From NCBI GenBank assembly GCA_048268105.1, contig JBLWWH010000003.1:62001-126000 (forward strand): a DNA stretch of 64,000 nt, written 5' to 3'. Position numbers and translations under genes: made by a program. The notes under the pieces are model-generated. The model searched no databases. It worked only from the letters and a program-made list of their open reading frames with translations, and had not been told where the DNA came from. The number at the start of each line of letters is the position of its first letter. The first letter of the stretch is position 1. Shown here in pieces: positions 16,631 to 26,275 of this stretch. Origin of the DNA: Profundicola sp048268105 (GTDB taxonomy: Bacteria; Bacteroidota; Bacteroidia; Flavobacteriales; Weeksellaceae).

Positions 16631-17962
16631 ATGGTGAATTGGGAAAAAATTAAATTGAAACATTATGCGGCGTTATTCTTCATCGTCGCATTTTCATGGA
16701 TGAACGCGCAAGACGCTCCAGCTGATGCTGTGAGCGGAGATGCAGCTAATGGAGAGGCTTTATTTAATCAACACTGTGCGGCTTGTCATAAGTTGGATAC
16801 GCAGTTGATTGGGCCAGCGTTGGGAGGTATGGCCGAAAGGTTGCAAGACGAACAAGGGCTTGGTGTCGATTGGTTACGTAAGTGGATTAAGAACAACGAA
16901 GAGCTTAGGGCTAGTGGTGATGAATATGCGAATCAAGTATTTGAGGAGTATAATGAAGTTATCATGTTGCCTTTTGAGCAGTTGAGTGATCAAGAGATTG
17001 ATGACATCATCTACTATACTTCTAATCCGCCTGCTCCTAAAGAGGAAAAGAAAGCTGCTGCACCAGTTGCTGCAAGTGACAACTCATTGCCTTTGGGCGC
17101 TTTGTTGATCGGTTTTGCAGTGTTAGCAAGTTTATTGGTCTGGATATTATTCAGAGTAAATACCTTAGTTAACTTAACTAAGCAAGAGGGTGGAGCGCTA
17201 GATGCAGAGGAAGCAGAGAGCTTTGCCGAAATCTTCGAGAAGTACAAAAACGTAGCATACGCTGGAATGGGATTGATCACATTGTTGGTATTATTCGGTG
17301 CATGGCAATTCATGATAGGTATTGGAGTTGATAAAGGTTATCAGCCTGAGCAGCCAATCTATTTCTCTCACAAGATTCACGCTGGTGAACAAGGAATCGA
17401 TTGTCAGTACTGTCACAGTAGTGCAAAATATGGTAAGGTATCAGGTATTCCTTCCACCAACGTTTGTATGAACTGTCACTACCAAATTCAGGAGTATGCT
17501 GGAGATTATATCGAAGAAGGTAAATCTGCAGAGTTCTATACAGAAGAGATTCAGAAAATCTACGCATCTGCTGGGTTCGATCCTAGTAACTTGACTTATT
17601 CAGGTGAAGAAGATCCAATCGAGTGGGTTAGGATTCACAATATGCCAGATTTTGTTTACTTTAACCACGCGCAACACGTTGTAGCAGGAGGAGAAGCGAT
17701 TAAAGCAGCTAAGGGTGTTGACCAAGTATGTTTTGCTTGTCACGGTCAAGTTGATGAAATGGACGAAGTGAAAATGGCGAATGATTTCACTATGGGATGG
17801 TGTATTGAATGTCACCGTGAGACCAAGGTGGATATGGAGAACGAGTATAATAAAGAATACTACGCACAATTACACGAGAAACTTAAGAAACAATATGGTT
17901 CAGAAGCTGAAATTACAGTAGATGCTATCGGTGGTCTTGAGTGTGCAAAATGTCACTATTAA
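16631..17962 (+). CDS. actA: Alternative complex III, hexaheme cytochrome c subunit ActA (cytochrome c/pentaheme fusion)
   Basis: 443 residues from the ATG at 16631, placed there by AAAGGAG just upstream and by the signal-like KHYAALFFIVAFSWMNAQ that follows. The longer frame from 16544 adds 29 residues with no signal. A first mono-heme domain carries CAACH (residues 49-53). A Pro/Ala linker and transmembrane segments follow, then a pentaheme domain with CQYCH, CMNCH, CFACH, CIECH and CAKCH, the last at the very C-terminus. ActA collects electrons from the iron-sulfur and quinol-oxidising subunits and passes them to a monoheme cytochrome or directly to an oxidase. It is the first gene of a tightly packed actABCDEF operon. 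Confidence 0.93.
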   Translation: MVNWEKIKLKHYAALFFIVAFSWMNAQDAPADAVSGDAANGEALFNQHCAACHKLDTQLIGPALGGMAERLQDEQGLGVDWLRKWIKNNEELRASGDEYANQVFEEYNEVIMLPFEQLSDQEIDDIIYYTSNPPAPKEEKKAAAPVAASDNSLPLGALLIGFAVLASLLVWILFRVNTLVNLTKQEGGALDAEEAESFAEIFEKYKNVAYAGMGLITLLVLFGAWQFMIGIGVDKGYQPEQPIYFSHKIHAGEQGIDCQYCHSSAKYGKVSGIPSTNVCMNCHYQIQEYAGDYIEEGKSAEFYTEEIQKIYASAGFDPSNLTYSGEEDPIEWVRIHNMPDFVYFNHAQHVVAGGEAIKAAKGVDQVCFACHGQVDEMDEVKMANDFTMGWCIECHRETKVDMENEYNKEYYAQLHEKLKKQYGSEAEITVDAIGGLECAKCHY

Positions 17963-17990
17963 TTAAGTTTAAATAAATAAAAGAAGTTAA

Positions 17991-20900
17991 ATGGCTTCGA
18001 AGAAAAGATATTGGAGAAGTATTGAAGAATTGCAAGACAGTTCGTTGACCGAGGAATTGGCCAAAAACGAATTTGCAGAAGAATTGCCAGTGGAAGGATT
18101 TCTTGGGAAATCTGAAGCTTTAGAATCTTCTAAAACGTCTCGCCGTGATTTCCTTAAATTTTTAGGATTCAGTACTGCAGCAGCAACCCTTGCGGCTTGT
18201 GAGGCACCTATTGTTAAATCTGTGCCCTATGTAGTTAAACCTGACGAAATTACACCTGGTGTACCTACGTATTATGCATCTACAATGTATGATGGGTATG
18301 ATTATGCTAGTGTAATCGTGAAAACGAGAGAGGGTAGACCTATCAAGATTGAGCCTAATAAAGGAGCAAACAACTTTGGAACTACAAATGCTAGAGTTCA
18401 AGCGTCTGTATTATCATTATATGATAGCAACAGAATTGCTAAGCCTAGAATAAGTGGTGCTGATAGTACTTGGGATGCAGTTGACACTGTTGTTCTAAAA
18501 CAATTAGCCAATCTAGGCGGGAAGAAAGCAGTTGTAATTACACCTTCTTTACCTAGTCCATCAACAAAAAGTTTAATTCAGAGCTTCCAATCTAAATATG
18601 GGAATGTAGATCATGTCGTATTTGATGCAGTTGATTCTACGCCAGCTTTAGATGCTGCAGAAGAAGCATTCGGACAAAGAGTGATTCCTCATGTAGATTT
18701 AACCAATACAGAGTTGGTGGTTGGGTTTAATGCTGACTTCTTAAACGATTATCATGGCTTAAGTCTTGAAAAATCTTATGCTACGGCTAAGAAACCAGGA
18801 GAGAAAATGCTTAGACATATTCAAGTTGAGTCTAACTTAAGTATGACAGGTGCTAACTCTGATTCAAGGTTTCCATTAAAACCATCTATGACCTATAAGG
18901 TTTTAGCAGATGTTTATAATGCTTTAAATGGGGGGAGTGCTTCAACTGATGTTGGTGCAGCTATCGCTTCTGAGCTAAAAGCAAAAGGTAGTAAAGCAGT
19001 TGTTTTAGCTGATGGAAATAAAGATGCTTATGCTTTGGCCTACGCAATTAACCAAAAATTAGGTTCTTCTGCCATTACAGGTAAGTCTGTTTTATTAAAA
19101 GAAAGTAACCACGCTAATTTTAAGTCTTTCTTAAATGATGCGAATGCTGGAAATGTTGGATTATTATTGATATTTAATTCAAATCCAATTGAACATTCTT
19201 ATTATGCTGAGAACTTTAAAGAAATCCTTAAAAAGGTTCCTGTTTCAGTTGCATTAACTGATCAAAACAATGAAACAGCTAAGAATGTAAATGTTGTAGC
19301 TCCAACGCCACACTGGTTAGAGTCTTGGGGTGATTTCAATCCAATGACAGGGGTTTATGCTTTACAGCAACCTACGATTCAACCTATTTTTGATACAAGA
19401 CAGTTTCAAGATAGCTTAATCAAATGGACCAAAGCTGATGGATCTGACCTAGGAGAAACTGATACTGCAGAAGGTGCAGTTGCAGCAACTGCTGCGGCGG
19501 TTGTAGATTCTGCAACAGCGGCTGTTCAAAAAGTTGCAGCATCTGTAAGTATAGGTGAAGCAGATTCTTATTACAATTATATAAAGAAATATTGGGAAAG
19601 CAATGTGTTAGGAGGTACTTCCTTCAACCAAGCTTTATACGATGGAGTTATTGAAAAAGATTCAGAAACTGGTTTAATAGCTAATGCTGGCGGAGCTGCA
19701 AGTGCTGCATCAGCTTTATCTAATCTACCAAACGCTGATTGGGAAATTCAATTATACACTAAAGTAGGTATGGGTGATGGTAGAAATGCTACGAACCCAT
19801 GGTTGCAAGAGTTCCCAGACCCTGTTTCAAGAACAGTGTGGGATAATTACTTTACCATGAACCCTCAAGATGCTGACGCATTAGATATTTCTATGTGGAA
19901 TAGTGGTCCAGAAAGAAATGGTAGAATGCAGTTTAATGGTCCTTACTATACAGCTACTGTTAACGGTCAGAAAGTAACAGCTCCTGTGTTTGTTCAGCCA
20001 GGACAAGCAAAAGGAACATTAGGTTTAGCTCTAGGTTATGGTGTTAAAGGTAGAATTGCGGAGGCCAACAACTTAGAACAAATTGGAGTAAATGCTTATC
20101 CAATCTATAAAGATGGAGTTAAGACGGCAACTATCGAAAGTTTAGAAGCAGCAGGTGGAAGCCATGAATTTGCGAATATTCAGATGATGAATACCTTAAT
20201 GGGTAGATATGAAATTGCAAAAGAAGCTTACAACGAAGATTTCTTAACTAAACCTGCAGATGAGTGGAATAAACAGCCTACCATGGATACATTCCAAGGT
20301 AAAGGTACTCCAGTTAAGGAAGTAGATTTATGGAGAAGTTTCGATCGTACAGACGGACCTCACTTCAAGTTATCTATCGATTTAAACTCATGTACTGGTT
20401 GTGGAGCTTGTGTTATTGCATGTCATGCAGAGAATAACGTGGCAGTAGTAGGTAAAGACGAAGTTCGTAGATCACGTGATATGCACTGGTTACGAATTGA
20501 TAGATACTACTCAGACCATATGCAAGAGAAGCATCCAGAGCGTTATCCTTATACGCAAACAGAAGCTTTAAAAGATGAAGAATATATAGAGCCAACACAA
20601 TATAAAATCTTGGTTAGACCAAACGAGACTAATCCAGATGTTATATTCCAGCCAATGATGTGTCAGCACTGTAACCACGCTCCATGTGAGGCAGTTTGTC
20701 CAGTAGCAGCTACATCACACGGTAAACAAGGTCAGAACCAAATGGCTTATAACAGATGTGTTGGAACAAGATATTGTGCAAATAACTGTCCTTATAAAGT
20801 ACGTAGATTCAACTGGTTCAACTATGCTCAGAATGAGAAGTTTGATTACCACATGAACAACGACTTAGGTAGAATGGTATTGAACCCAGACGTAGTAGTT

Positions 20901-21182
20901 CGTCAACGTGGTGTGATGGAGAAATGCTCTATGTGTATCCAAATGACTCAAGCTGCTATCTTGGAAGCTAAGAAAGAGGGTAGAAGAGTGAAGGATGAAG
21001 AATTCTCTACAGCTTGTGTGAATGCTTGTACTACTGGTGCTATGGCATTTGGTGATATCAATGATCCAAGTTCTAAAGTAACAGAATTAGATAAGGATAA
21101 GAGAAAGTATATCGTGTTAGAAGATGTAGGTACACAACCGAATGTGTTCTACCACGTGAAAATTAGAAATAGAAAAAATTAA
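17991..21182 (+). CDS. actB: Alternative complex III, ActB (molybdopterin-oxidoreductase-like/Fe-S fusion)
   Basis: A 1063-residue fused subunit. A twin-arginine signal, TSRRDFLKFLGF with Arg51-Arg52, runs to a lipobox LAAC (Cys70), so the protein should be exported folded and lipid-anchored. Residues about 90-770 resemble a molybdopterin oxidoreductase; in ActB proteins this part holds no cofactor. The C-terminal part (from about 801) is a ferredoxin-like module with CTGCGACVIACH, CQHCNHAPCEAVCP, CVGTRYCANNCP and CSMCIQ...CVNACTTG, enough for four clusters. A low-complexity Ala-rich insertion (around 485-525) interrupts the first part. It sits 28 bases after actA. Confidence 0.95.
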   Translation: MASKKRYWRSIEELQDSSLTEELAKNEFAEELPVEGFLGKSEALESSKTSRRDFLKFLGFSTAAATLAACEAPIVKSVPYVVKPDEITPGVPTYYASTMYDGYDYASVIVKTREGRPIKIEPNKGANNFGTTNARVQASVLSLYDSNRIAKPRISGADSTWDAVDTVVLKQLANLGGKKAVVITPSLPSPSTKSLIQSFQSKYGNVDHVVFDAVDSTPALDAAEEAFGQRVIPHVDLTNTELVVGFNADFLNDYHGLSLEKSYATAKKPGEKMLRHIQVESNLSMTGANSDSRFPLKPSMTYKVLADVYNALNGGSASTDVGAAIASELKAKGSKAVVLADGNKDAYALAYAINQKLGSSAITGKSVLLKESNHANFKSFLNDANAGNVGLLLIFNSNPIEHSYYAENFKEILKKVPVSVALTDQNNETAKNVNVVAPTPHWLESWGDFNPMTGVYALQQPTIQPIFDTRQFQDSLIKWTKADGSDLGETDTAEGAVAATAAAVVDSATAAVQKVAASVSIGEADSYYNYIKKYWESNVLGGTSFNQALYDGVIEKDSETGLIANAGGAASAASALSNLPNADWEIQLYTKVGMGDGRNATNPWLQEFPDPVSRTVWDNYFTMNPQDADALDISMWNSGPERNGRMQFNGPYYTATVNGQKVTAPVFVQPGQAKGTLGLALGYGVKGRIAEANNLEQIGVNAYPIYKDGVKTATIESLEAAGGSHEFANIQMMNTLMGRYEIAKEAYNEDFLTKPADEWNKQPTMDTFQGKGTPVKEVDLWRSFDRTDGPHFKLSIDLNSCTGCGACVIACHAENNVAVVGKDEVRRSRDMHWLRIDRYYSDHMQEKHPERYPYTQTEALKDEEYIEPTQYKILVRPNETNPDVIFQPMMCQHCNHAPCEAVCPVAATSHGKQGQNQMAYNRCVGTRYCANNCPYKVRRFNWFNYAQNEKFDYHMNNDLGRMVLNPDVVVRQRGVMEKCSMCIQMTQAAILEAKKEGRRVKDEEFSTACVNACTTGAMAFGDINDPSSKVTELDKDKRKYIVLEDVGTQPNVFYHVKIRNRKN

Positions 21183-21204
21183 ATAAACGGTTTAAAGAAT
21201 ATTT

Positions 21205-22617
21205 ATGTCAGGTCACTACGAATCACCAATTAGGGAACCGCTTATTTTAGGTCATAAGACCTATCATGACATCACAGTAGATGTAGCGCGCCCAGTGGAA
21301 AGCAAAGCTGGAAAGCTTTGGTGGATAGCATTTAGTTTTGCAATGCTCGCCTTTATATATGGATTTGGTTGTATCGCTTATACCATTGGAACAGGTATTG
21401 GAGTTTGGGGTATGAATAAGACAATCAACTGGGCTTGGGATATTACCAATTTCGTATGGTGGGTAGGTATCGGTCACGCAGGAACCTTGATTTCTGCAGT
21501 ACTTTTACTATTCCGTCAGAAGTGGAGAATGTCCATTAACAGATCAGCGGAGGCAATGACGATCTTCGCAGTAGTTCAAGCAGCTATCTTCCCTTTAATT
21601 CACATGGGTCGTCCATGGCTTTCGTATTGGGTATTCCCAGTTCCAAACAACTTTGGATCACTTTGGGTTAACTTCAACTCACCTTTATTATGGGACGTGT
21701 TTGCAATTTCAACTTATTTCTCTGTATCGGTAGTATTCTGGTATATGGGACTTATTCCTGACTTTGCGATGATACGTGATAGAGCTACTAAACCGGTAAC
21801 GAAAAGAATTTATAGTATCCTAGCATTTGGTTGGGGTGGAAATGCCAAACATTGGCAAAGATTTGAGGAGCTTACTTTGGTATTAGCTGGATTGGCAACA
21901 CCATTAGTATTCTCGGTACACACGACCGTATCTTTTGACTTCGCAACATCGATTGTGAAAGGATGGCACTCGACAATTTATCCGCCTTATTTCGTTGCAG
22001 GTGCAATTTTCTCTGGATTCGCAATGGTACAAACACTATTGATTGTAATGAGAAAAGTAAATGGTTTTGAAGACTATATTACTAGAAAGCATATAGAATA
22101 CATGAACATCGTAATCCTTGTAACAGGAGGTATGGTGACCGTAGCTTATTTAACGGAGTTCTTTATTGCTTGGTATTCAGGAAGTAGATTCGAAGACTTT
22201 ACCTATTTTACCGTAGGTGCTGCAACGGGTCCTTATTGGTGGGCATTCTGGTTACTAATTATTTGTAACGTACTTGTCCCAATGACCTTATGGGTTAGAC
22301 CATGGAGACGTAACTTCTTGTGGACATTTATTGTATCTATTGTAATTAATATAGGAATGTGGTTTGAGCGTTTCGACATTATTGTTGTGAACTTAAGCCG
22401 TGATTACCTACCATCTTCATGGTCGATGTTTATGCCGACCTTTGTGGATGTAGGAATATTTTTGGGAACAATGGGATTCTTCTCAGTATTGTTTTTATTA
22501 TATGCAAGAACTTTCCCAGTACTTGCACAGGCAGAGTTGAAGTCCATTTTGAAATCATCTGGCGAAAGCTATAAGTTAGATCATAAAGAACACGAGCACG
22601 ACGAAAATGAGCACTAA
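21205..22617 (+). CDS. actC: Alternative complex III, ActC (NrfD-type quinol-binding membrane subunit)
   Basis: A 470-residue integral membrane protein of the NrfD/PsrC family with about ten hydrophobic segments. The sequences INWAWDITNFVWWVGIGHAG and HMGRPWLSYWVFPVPN carry the conserved Asp, His and Arg residues around the quinol site. Such subunits oxidise quinol and hand electrons to the iron-sulfur chain of ActB. The C-terminal tail is His/Glu-rich (HKEHEHDENEH). It overlaps actD by 11 bases. Confidence 0.95.
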   Translation: MSGHYESPIREPLILGHKTYHDITVDVARPVESKAGKLWWIAFSFAMLAFIYGFGCIAYTIGTGIGVWGMNKTINWAWDITNFVWWVGIGHAGTLISAVLLLFRQKWRMSINRSAEAMTIFAVVQAAIFPLIHMGRPWLSYWVFPVPNNFGSLWVNFNSPLLWDVFAISTYFSVSVVFWYMGLIPDFAMIRDRATKPVTKRIYSILAFGWGGNAKHWQRFEELTLVLAGLATPLVFSVHTTVSFDFATSIVKGWHSTIYPPYFVAGAIFSGFAMVQTLLIVMRKVNGFEDYITRKHIEYMNIVILVTGGMVTVAYLTEFFIAWYSGSRFEDFTYFTVGAATGPYWWAFWLLIICNVLVPMTLWVRPWRRNFLWTFIVSIVINIGMWFERFDIIVVNLSRDYLPSSWSMFMPTFVDVGIFLGTMGFFSVLFLLYARTFPVLAQAELKSILKSSGESYKLDHKEHEHDENEH

Positions 22618-23122
22618 AATATTTGGATTATACGGAGACGACGACATTTTAATGAATGCCGTGAAGTCATTACAAAAGAAAGGAGTTAAAATAAATGAAG
22701 TTTATACGCCTTTTCCAGTTCATGGATTGGATAAAGCATTAGGACTGAAGAAAACTCGAATCTCTGATTTAGCTTTTGTCTATGGAGCTTATGGTTTAAT
22801 ATTAATGTCTATTGTGACATGGTATATGATGATCTATGATTGGCCTCAAGATATTGGTGGTAAACCAAGTTTCACATGGGGAGAAAACGTAACAGCTTTT
22901 GCTGTACCTATGTTCGAGATGACGGTTTTCTTTGCTGCTCACTTTATGTGTATCACTTATTTATTAAGAAGTGGTTTATACCCTGGAGCACCAACTAAGA
23001 ACCCAGATCCAAGAACCACAGATGATAAGTTCCTTGTGGAAATTGTATCTGAGGATGTAGAGAGATTAAAAGAAATGTTTATTGATACAGGTGCTGAAGA
23101 AGTTACTGTAAAAAGAGCTTAA
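22607..23122 (+). CDS. actD: Alternative complex III, ActD (DUF3341)
   Basis: 171 residues. The N-terminus IFGLYGDDDILMNAVKSL and the EVYTPFPVHGLDKALG segment are typical of DUF3341. Two transmembrane helices (about 55-80 and 100-122) follow, then a short cytoplasmic C-terminus. It is a structural subunit without cofactors. The start overlaps the actC end by 11 bases, which suggests translational coupling. Confidence 0.93.
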   Translation: MSTKIFGLYGDDDILMNAVKSLQKKGVKINEVYTPFPVHGLDKALGLKKTRISDLAFVYGAYGLILMSIVTWYMMIYDWPQDIGGKPSFTWGENVTAFAVPMFEMTVFFAAHFMCITYLLRSGLYPGAPTKNPDPRTTDDKFLVEIVSEDVERLKEMFIDTGAEEVTVKRA

Positions 23123-23132
23123 ATTAGGAAGA

Positions 23133-23729
23133 ATGATGAAACATATATTAACATTAATAGTAATAGCTGGCTTATTTGCTTCTTGCGATGGACCACAAAG
23201 AACTCCGGCCATGGTTTTCATGCCTGATATGTACTATGCTGTTCCATATGAACCATACGAGAAAGCTACATTTGGATATCCTAGTTATAGTGATGAATCG
23301 ACTGTGCCTTTATTCACTGAAGAGTACAATATGACAGCATTAAAACCTGTTGAAGGAACAGTTCCTCACAACGAAATCGGAACTTTACCCTATTTATTGC
23401 CAGATACAAATGATGGATATAATGCCTCTATGTCAGTTGAATCTCCTTTAGATCCAGCGAACAGCGAAAAGAATTTAGCAAGAGGCGAAATGTTATATAA
23501 CCAAGTTTGTGCGACGTGTCATGGTGGTACAGGAGATGGACAAGGACCTATTGTAATTACAGGTGCTTATGTCGGGGTTCCAAACTATGCTGATAGAGCG
23601 ATAACTGTTGGTTCAGTTTATCATGTTATCATGCATGGTAGAAACGCTATGGGATCTTATGCTTCTCAATTAAATGAAGGAGATAGATGGAGAGTCGCTG
23701 AATATGTGATGAAGTTAAAGAATAATTAA
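23133..23729 (+). CDS. actE: Alternative complex III, ActE (monoheme cytochrome c lipoprotein)
   Basis: 198 residues. The lipoprotein signal MKHILTLIVIAGLFASC places the lipidated Cys about 18 residues in. A single heme site, CATCH, occurs in a cytochrome c domain that ends with an axial-Met candidate in HGRNAMGSYASQL. Two adjacent ATG codons exist; the choice does not change the protein meaningfully. ActE is the likely exit point for electrons. It begins ten bases after actD. Confidence 0.93.
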   Translation: MMKHILTLIVIAGLFASCDGPQRTPAMVFMPDMYYAVPYEPYEKATFGYPSYSDESTVPLFTEEYNMTALKPVEGTVPHNEIGTLPYLLPDTNDGYNASMSVESPLDPANSEKNLARGEMLYNQVCATCHGGTGDGQGPIVITGAYVGVPNYADRAITVGSVYHVIMHGRNAMGSYASQLNEGDRWRVAEYVMKLKNN

Positions 23730-23752
23730 TTAAAGGAAAAAGAAGAAATAAT

Positions 23753-25081
23753 ATGTATACTTTTTCACCTAAATTGAAGATGGCAGCCATAGCTTTTATG
23801 GTAGTAGGTTTAATACTATTTGCAGTAGGAGCCTTTATGAATGCCGGAAATGGGATTGATTTTGTAAAGGATCAAATAGCAACTAATGCAATCGATCATT
23901 ATGCACCAAACGCGGCTAATGCAGCAGATGCAGCCTCGGCTGAATTGGCTGCAGAAGAGCATGCTGAGCATTTATTGCACTTATATCATAATAAACCTTG
24001 GTCAGCTTTAATGATTGCTGCGTTTTTATTCACTGGGGTAGCTTTAGCTTCTATGTTCTTCTTAGCAATACAACACGCTGCACAAGCAGGATGGTCTGTG
24101 GTTGTTTCGAGGGTAATGGAAGGAATGACTGTGTTCTTACCATATGGTGGAGCTCTATTATTAATCGTTTTAGTTGGTTCTGTTTTAGGATATAACCATT
24201 TATTCCACTGGATGGTAAAGGATTTAAGAGACTTCGGTAGCGAAAACTTCGACCACTTCCTTAAGACTAAAGAGCCTTGGTTAAACGAACCATTCTGGTT
24301 AATTAGATCGGTTATTTACATTGCTGGATGGACCTTATTTGCTTGGATTTTGAGAAAGAAATCTAAGACATTAGATCAAGTGAGTAATCACAAAAACTAC
24401 TGGTCATTATACAAATGGAGTATTTTGGCTATCATATTCTTTTCATTGACTTCTATGTCATCTAGTTGGGATTGGGTAATGTCTATCGACCCACACTGGT
24501 ACTCATCTTTATTTGGATGGTATGTAATGGTAAGTTATTTGGTGACAGCAATTGCGATAATGATATTAGTTTCAATTCACTTGAAAAATCAAGGAGTATT
24601 CCCTGAATTTAATGATAACCACTTACACGATTTAACTAAATACTTATTTGGATTTAGTTTATTATGGGGGTACTTATGGTTGTGTCAATTCGAGCTAATT
24701 TGGTATGCGAACATTCCAGAGGAAGCGGTTTATTTCCAACAAAGAGAAGATGTTTATAATCTTACTTATTATAAAATGTTAATCCCTAACGTTGTAATTC
24801 CTTTCCTTATGTTAATTTCAAGTTCCATCAAGAGAAATTATACGGTAGTATCTATAGCCGCAGTAATTATCATCTTAGGTCACTGGTTAGATATCTTCAA
24901 CCAAATGATGCCTGGTACAGTTGGCCCATGGTGGCAATTCGGTTTGCTTGAATTTGGTGCATTATTCTTTGTAGGAGGTTTATTCTTATTTATTACAATG
25001 AATGCAATGACTAAGTTGAAACTTCAAGCGAAAGGAAATCCACTTTACCACGAAAGTAAAATTTACGAATATCCTTTCTAA
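23753..25081 (+). CDS. actF: Alternative complex III, ActF (second NrfD-like membrane subunit)
   Basis: A 442-residue membrane protein related to ActC, with about ten helices. The signatures SSWDWVMSIDPHWYSS and LWGYLWLCQFELIWYANIPEE are typical of ActF. An Ala-rich soluble loop (about 48-70) follows the first helix. In known ACIII structures ActF lacks a bound quinol but completes the membrane arm. It is the last gene of the operon. In many flavobacteria coxB and coxA follow; here a terminator and pdxA follow instead. Confidence 0.94.
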   Translation: MYTFSPKLKMAAIAFMVVGLILFAVGAFMNAGNGIDFVKDQIATNAIDHYAPNAANAADAASAELAAEEHAEHLLHLYHNKPWSALMIAAFLFTGVALASMFFLAIQHAAQAGWSVVVSRVMEGMTVFLPYGGALLLIVLVGSVLGYNHLFHWMVKDLRDFGSENFDHFLKTKEPWLNEPFWLIRSVIYIAGWTLFAWILRKKSKTLDQVSNHKNYWSLYKWSILAIIFFSLTSMSSSWDWVMSIDPHWYSSLFGWYVMVSYLVTAIAIMILVSIHLKNQGVFPEFNDNHLHDLTKYLFGFSLLWGYLWLCQFELIWYANIPEEAVYFQQREDVYNLTYYKMLIPNVVIPFLMLISSSIKRNYTVVSIAAVIIILGHWLDIFNQMMPGTVGPWWQFGLLEFGALFFVGGLFLFITMNAMTKLKLQAKGNPLYHESKIYEYPF

Positions 25082-25108
25082 GAAAGTTTATTATTAAAAT
25101 TAAATAAG

Positions 25109-25150
25109 AAGATACAAAGCTCATTATTTTTGAATTTTGTATCTTTCTTT
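25109..25150 (+). terminator. Intrinsic terminator of the act operon
   Basis: A ten-pair perfect stem, AAGATACAAA (25109-25118) with its complement (25136-25145), and a T-rich tail. A weak -7-like TTTTG box for pdxA lies in the same region. Confidence 0.65.
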
Positions 25151-25163
25151 TTATAACAAGATT

Positions 25164-26216
25164 ATGGACAATACGAAAAAACCAATCATTGCGATTTCTC
25201 TTGGAGATCCTAATGGAATCGGTCCCGAAATAATATTTAAATCACTTCAGCGAAAGGATATCCAAAGCATGGCGACTTATGTTGTTTTTGTGCCTGCAAA
25301 TCTTTGGAGCTTTTATAGAAAAAAGTTTGATAGTAAATTAGCAAGTAACCAAATTGACAACTTAAAAAACATACAGTCGAATAAATTGAATGTTTATAAT
25401 TTTAATACAGATCAATTTAATGTTGAGTTTGGCAAATCTTCTCCAGAGGCTGGAAACTTAGCTTTCCAATCTTTAACTTTGGCAACAAATGCTGTGAAAG
25501 ATGGTTTTTGTGATTTATTAGTTACAGCACCTATCAACAAAGCCAATATACAATCAAAGAATTTTAACTTCCCAGGACATACCGAGTTTTTAGAAAATGC
25601 ATGGGGTGGAGAGAACCTTATGTTTATGGTGCATGAAAACATCAAGGTTGGATTAGTAACTCAGCATATACCTTTAAAAGATGTAAGCGCTACTTTAACA
25701 GGTAAGGCTATATCTAAAAAGTTAGATTCCATCTATACAAGTCTTAAATTAGATTTCGGAATTAGAGATCCTAAAGTTGCAGTGCTTGGTTTAAATCCGC
25801 ATGCGGGCGATAATGGTTTATTAGGAAAAGAAGAAATAGATGTCATCATTCCTACCTTACAAAATAAGTTAGAAAAAGGAATGAAAGTTTTTGGTCCATA
25901 TGCTTCAGATAGTTTCTTTACATTTGATAAACTTTCAAACTTTGATGCCGTGTTGGCCATGTATCATGACCAAGGTTTAATACCCTTTAAAACCCTAGCG
26001 GGAATGGAAGGTGTTAACTATACTGCTGGCCTAGCACATGTTAGAACCAGCCCAGATCATGGCGTAGCATATGATATAGCCCAAGAGCATAAAGCAGATG
26101 AGACCTCTATGGTAGAGGCTATATATGCCGGAATCGAAATTTTTAGCATGCGAAAAATGAATACAGACTTAGAAGATAATGCGTTAAAGGTTTCTTTAAA
26201 CCAAAGAAGACGATAA
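25164..26216 (+). CDS. pdxA: 4-hydroxythreonine-4-phosphate dehydrogenase
   Basis: 350 residues from ATG 25164 (MDNTKKPIIAISLGDPNGIGPEI). It oxidises 4-phosphohydroxy-L-threonine with NAD in the DXP-dependent pyridoxal phosphate pathway. Family motifs: ISLGDPNGIGPEI, TAPINKANI, FPGHTEFL, MVHENIKVGLVTQHIPL, LGLNPHAGDNG and AMYHDQGLIPFK, with metal-binding His residues at GHTEF, LNPHAGD and MYHDQG. The longer frame from 25137 starts inside the act terminator and is rejected. dxs at the right end of this window makes the other precursor of the same pathway. Confidence 0.95.
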   Translation: MDNTKKPIIAISLGDPNGIGPEIIFKSLQRKDIQSMATYVVFVPANLWSFYRKKFDSKLASNQIDNLKNIQSNKLNVYNFNTDQFNVEFGKSSPEAGNLAFQSLTLATNAVKDGFCDLLVTAPINKANIQSKNFNFPGHTEFLENAWGGENLMFMVHENIKVGLVTQHIPLKDVSATLTGKAISKKLDSIYTSLKLDFGIRDPKVAVLGLNPHAGDNGLLGKEEIDVIIPTLQNKLEKGMKVFGPYASDSFFTFDKLSNFDAVLAMYHDQGLIPFKTLAGMEGVNYTAGLAHVRTSPDHGVAYDIAQEHKADETSMVEAIYAGIEIFSMRKMNTDLEDNALKVSLNQRRR

Positions 26217-26232
26217 ATGATTGTAAATATAA

Positions 26233-26262
26233 TTGTTATATTAAATAATAATTGTAAATTTG
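26233..26262 (+). promoter_or_regulatory. Promoter of the DUF177-rpmF unit
   Basis: TTG at 26233-26235, a 19-base spacer and TAAATTTG at 26255-26262; the ATG follows 13 bases later. Confidence 0.7.
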
Positions 26263-26275
26263 CCCTCCCATTATT

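Noticed and set aside
17014..17869. Antisense frames inside actA
   Set aside because: They mirror the codons of a hexaheme protein on the opposite strand; no family likeness.
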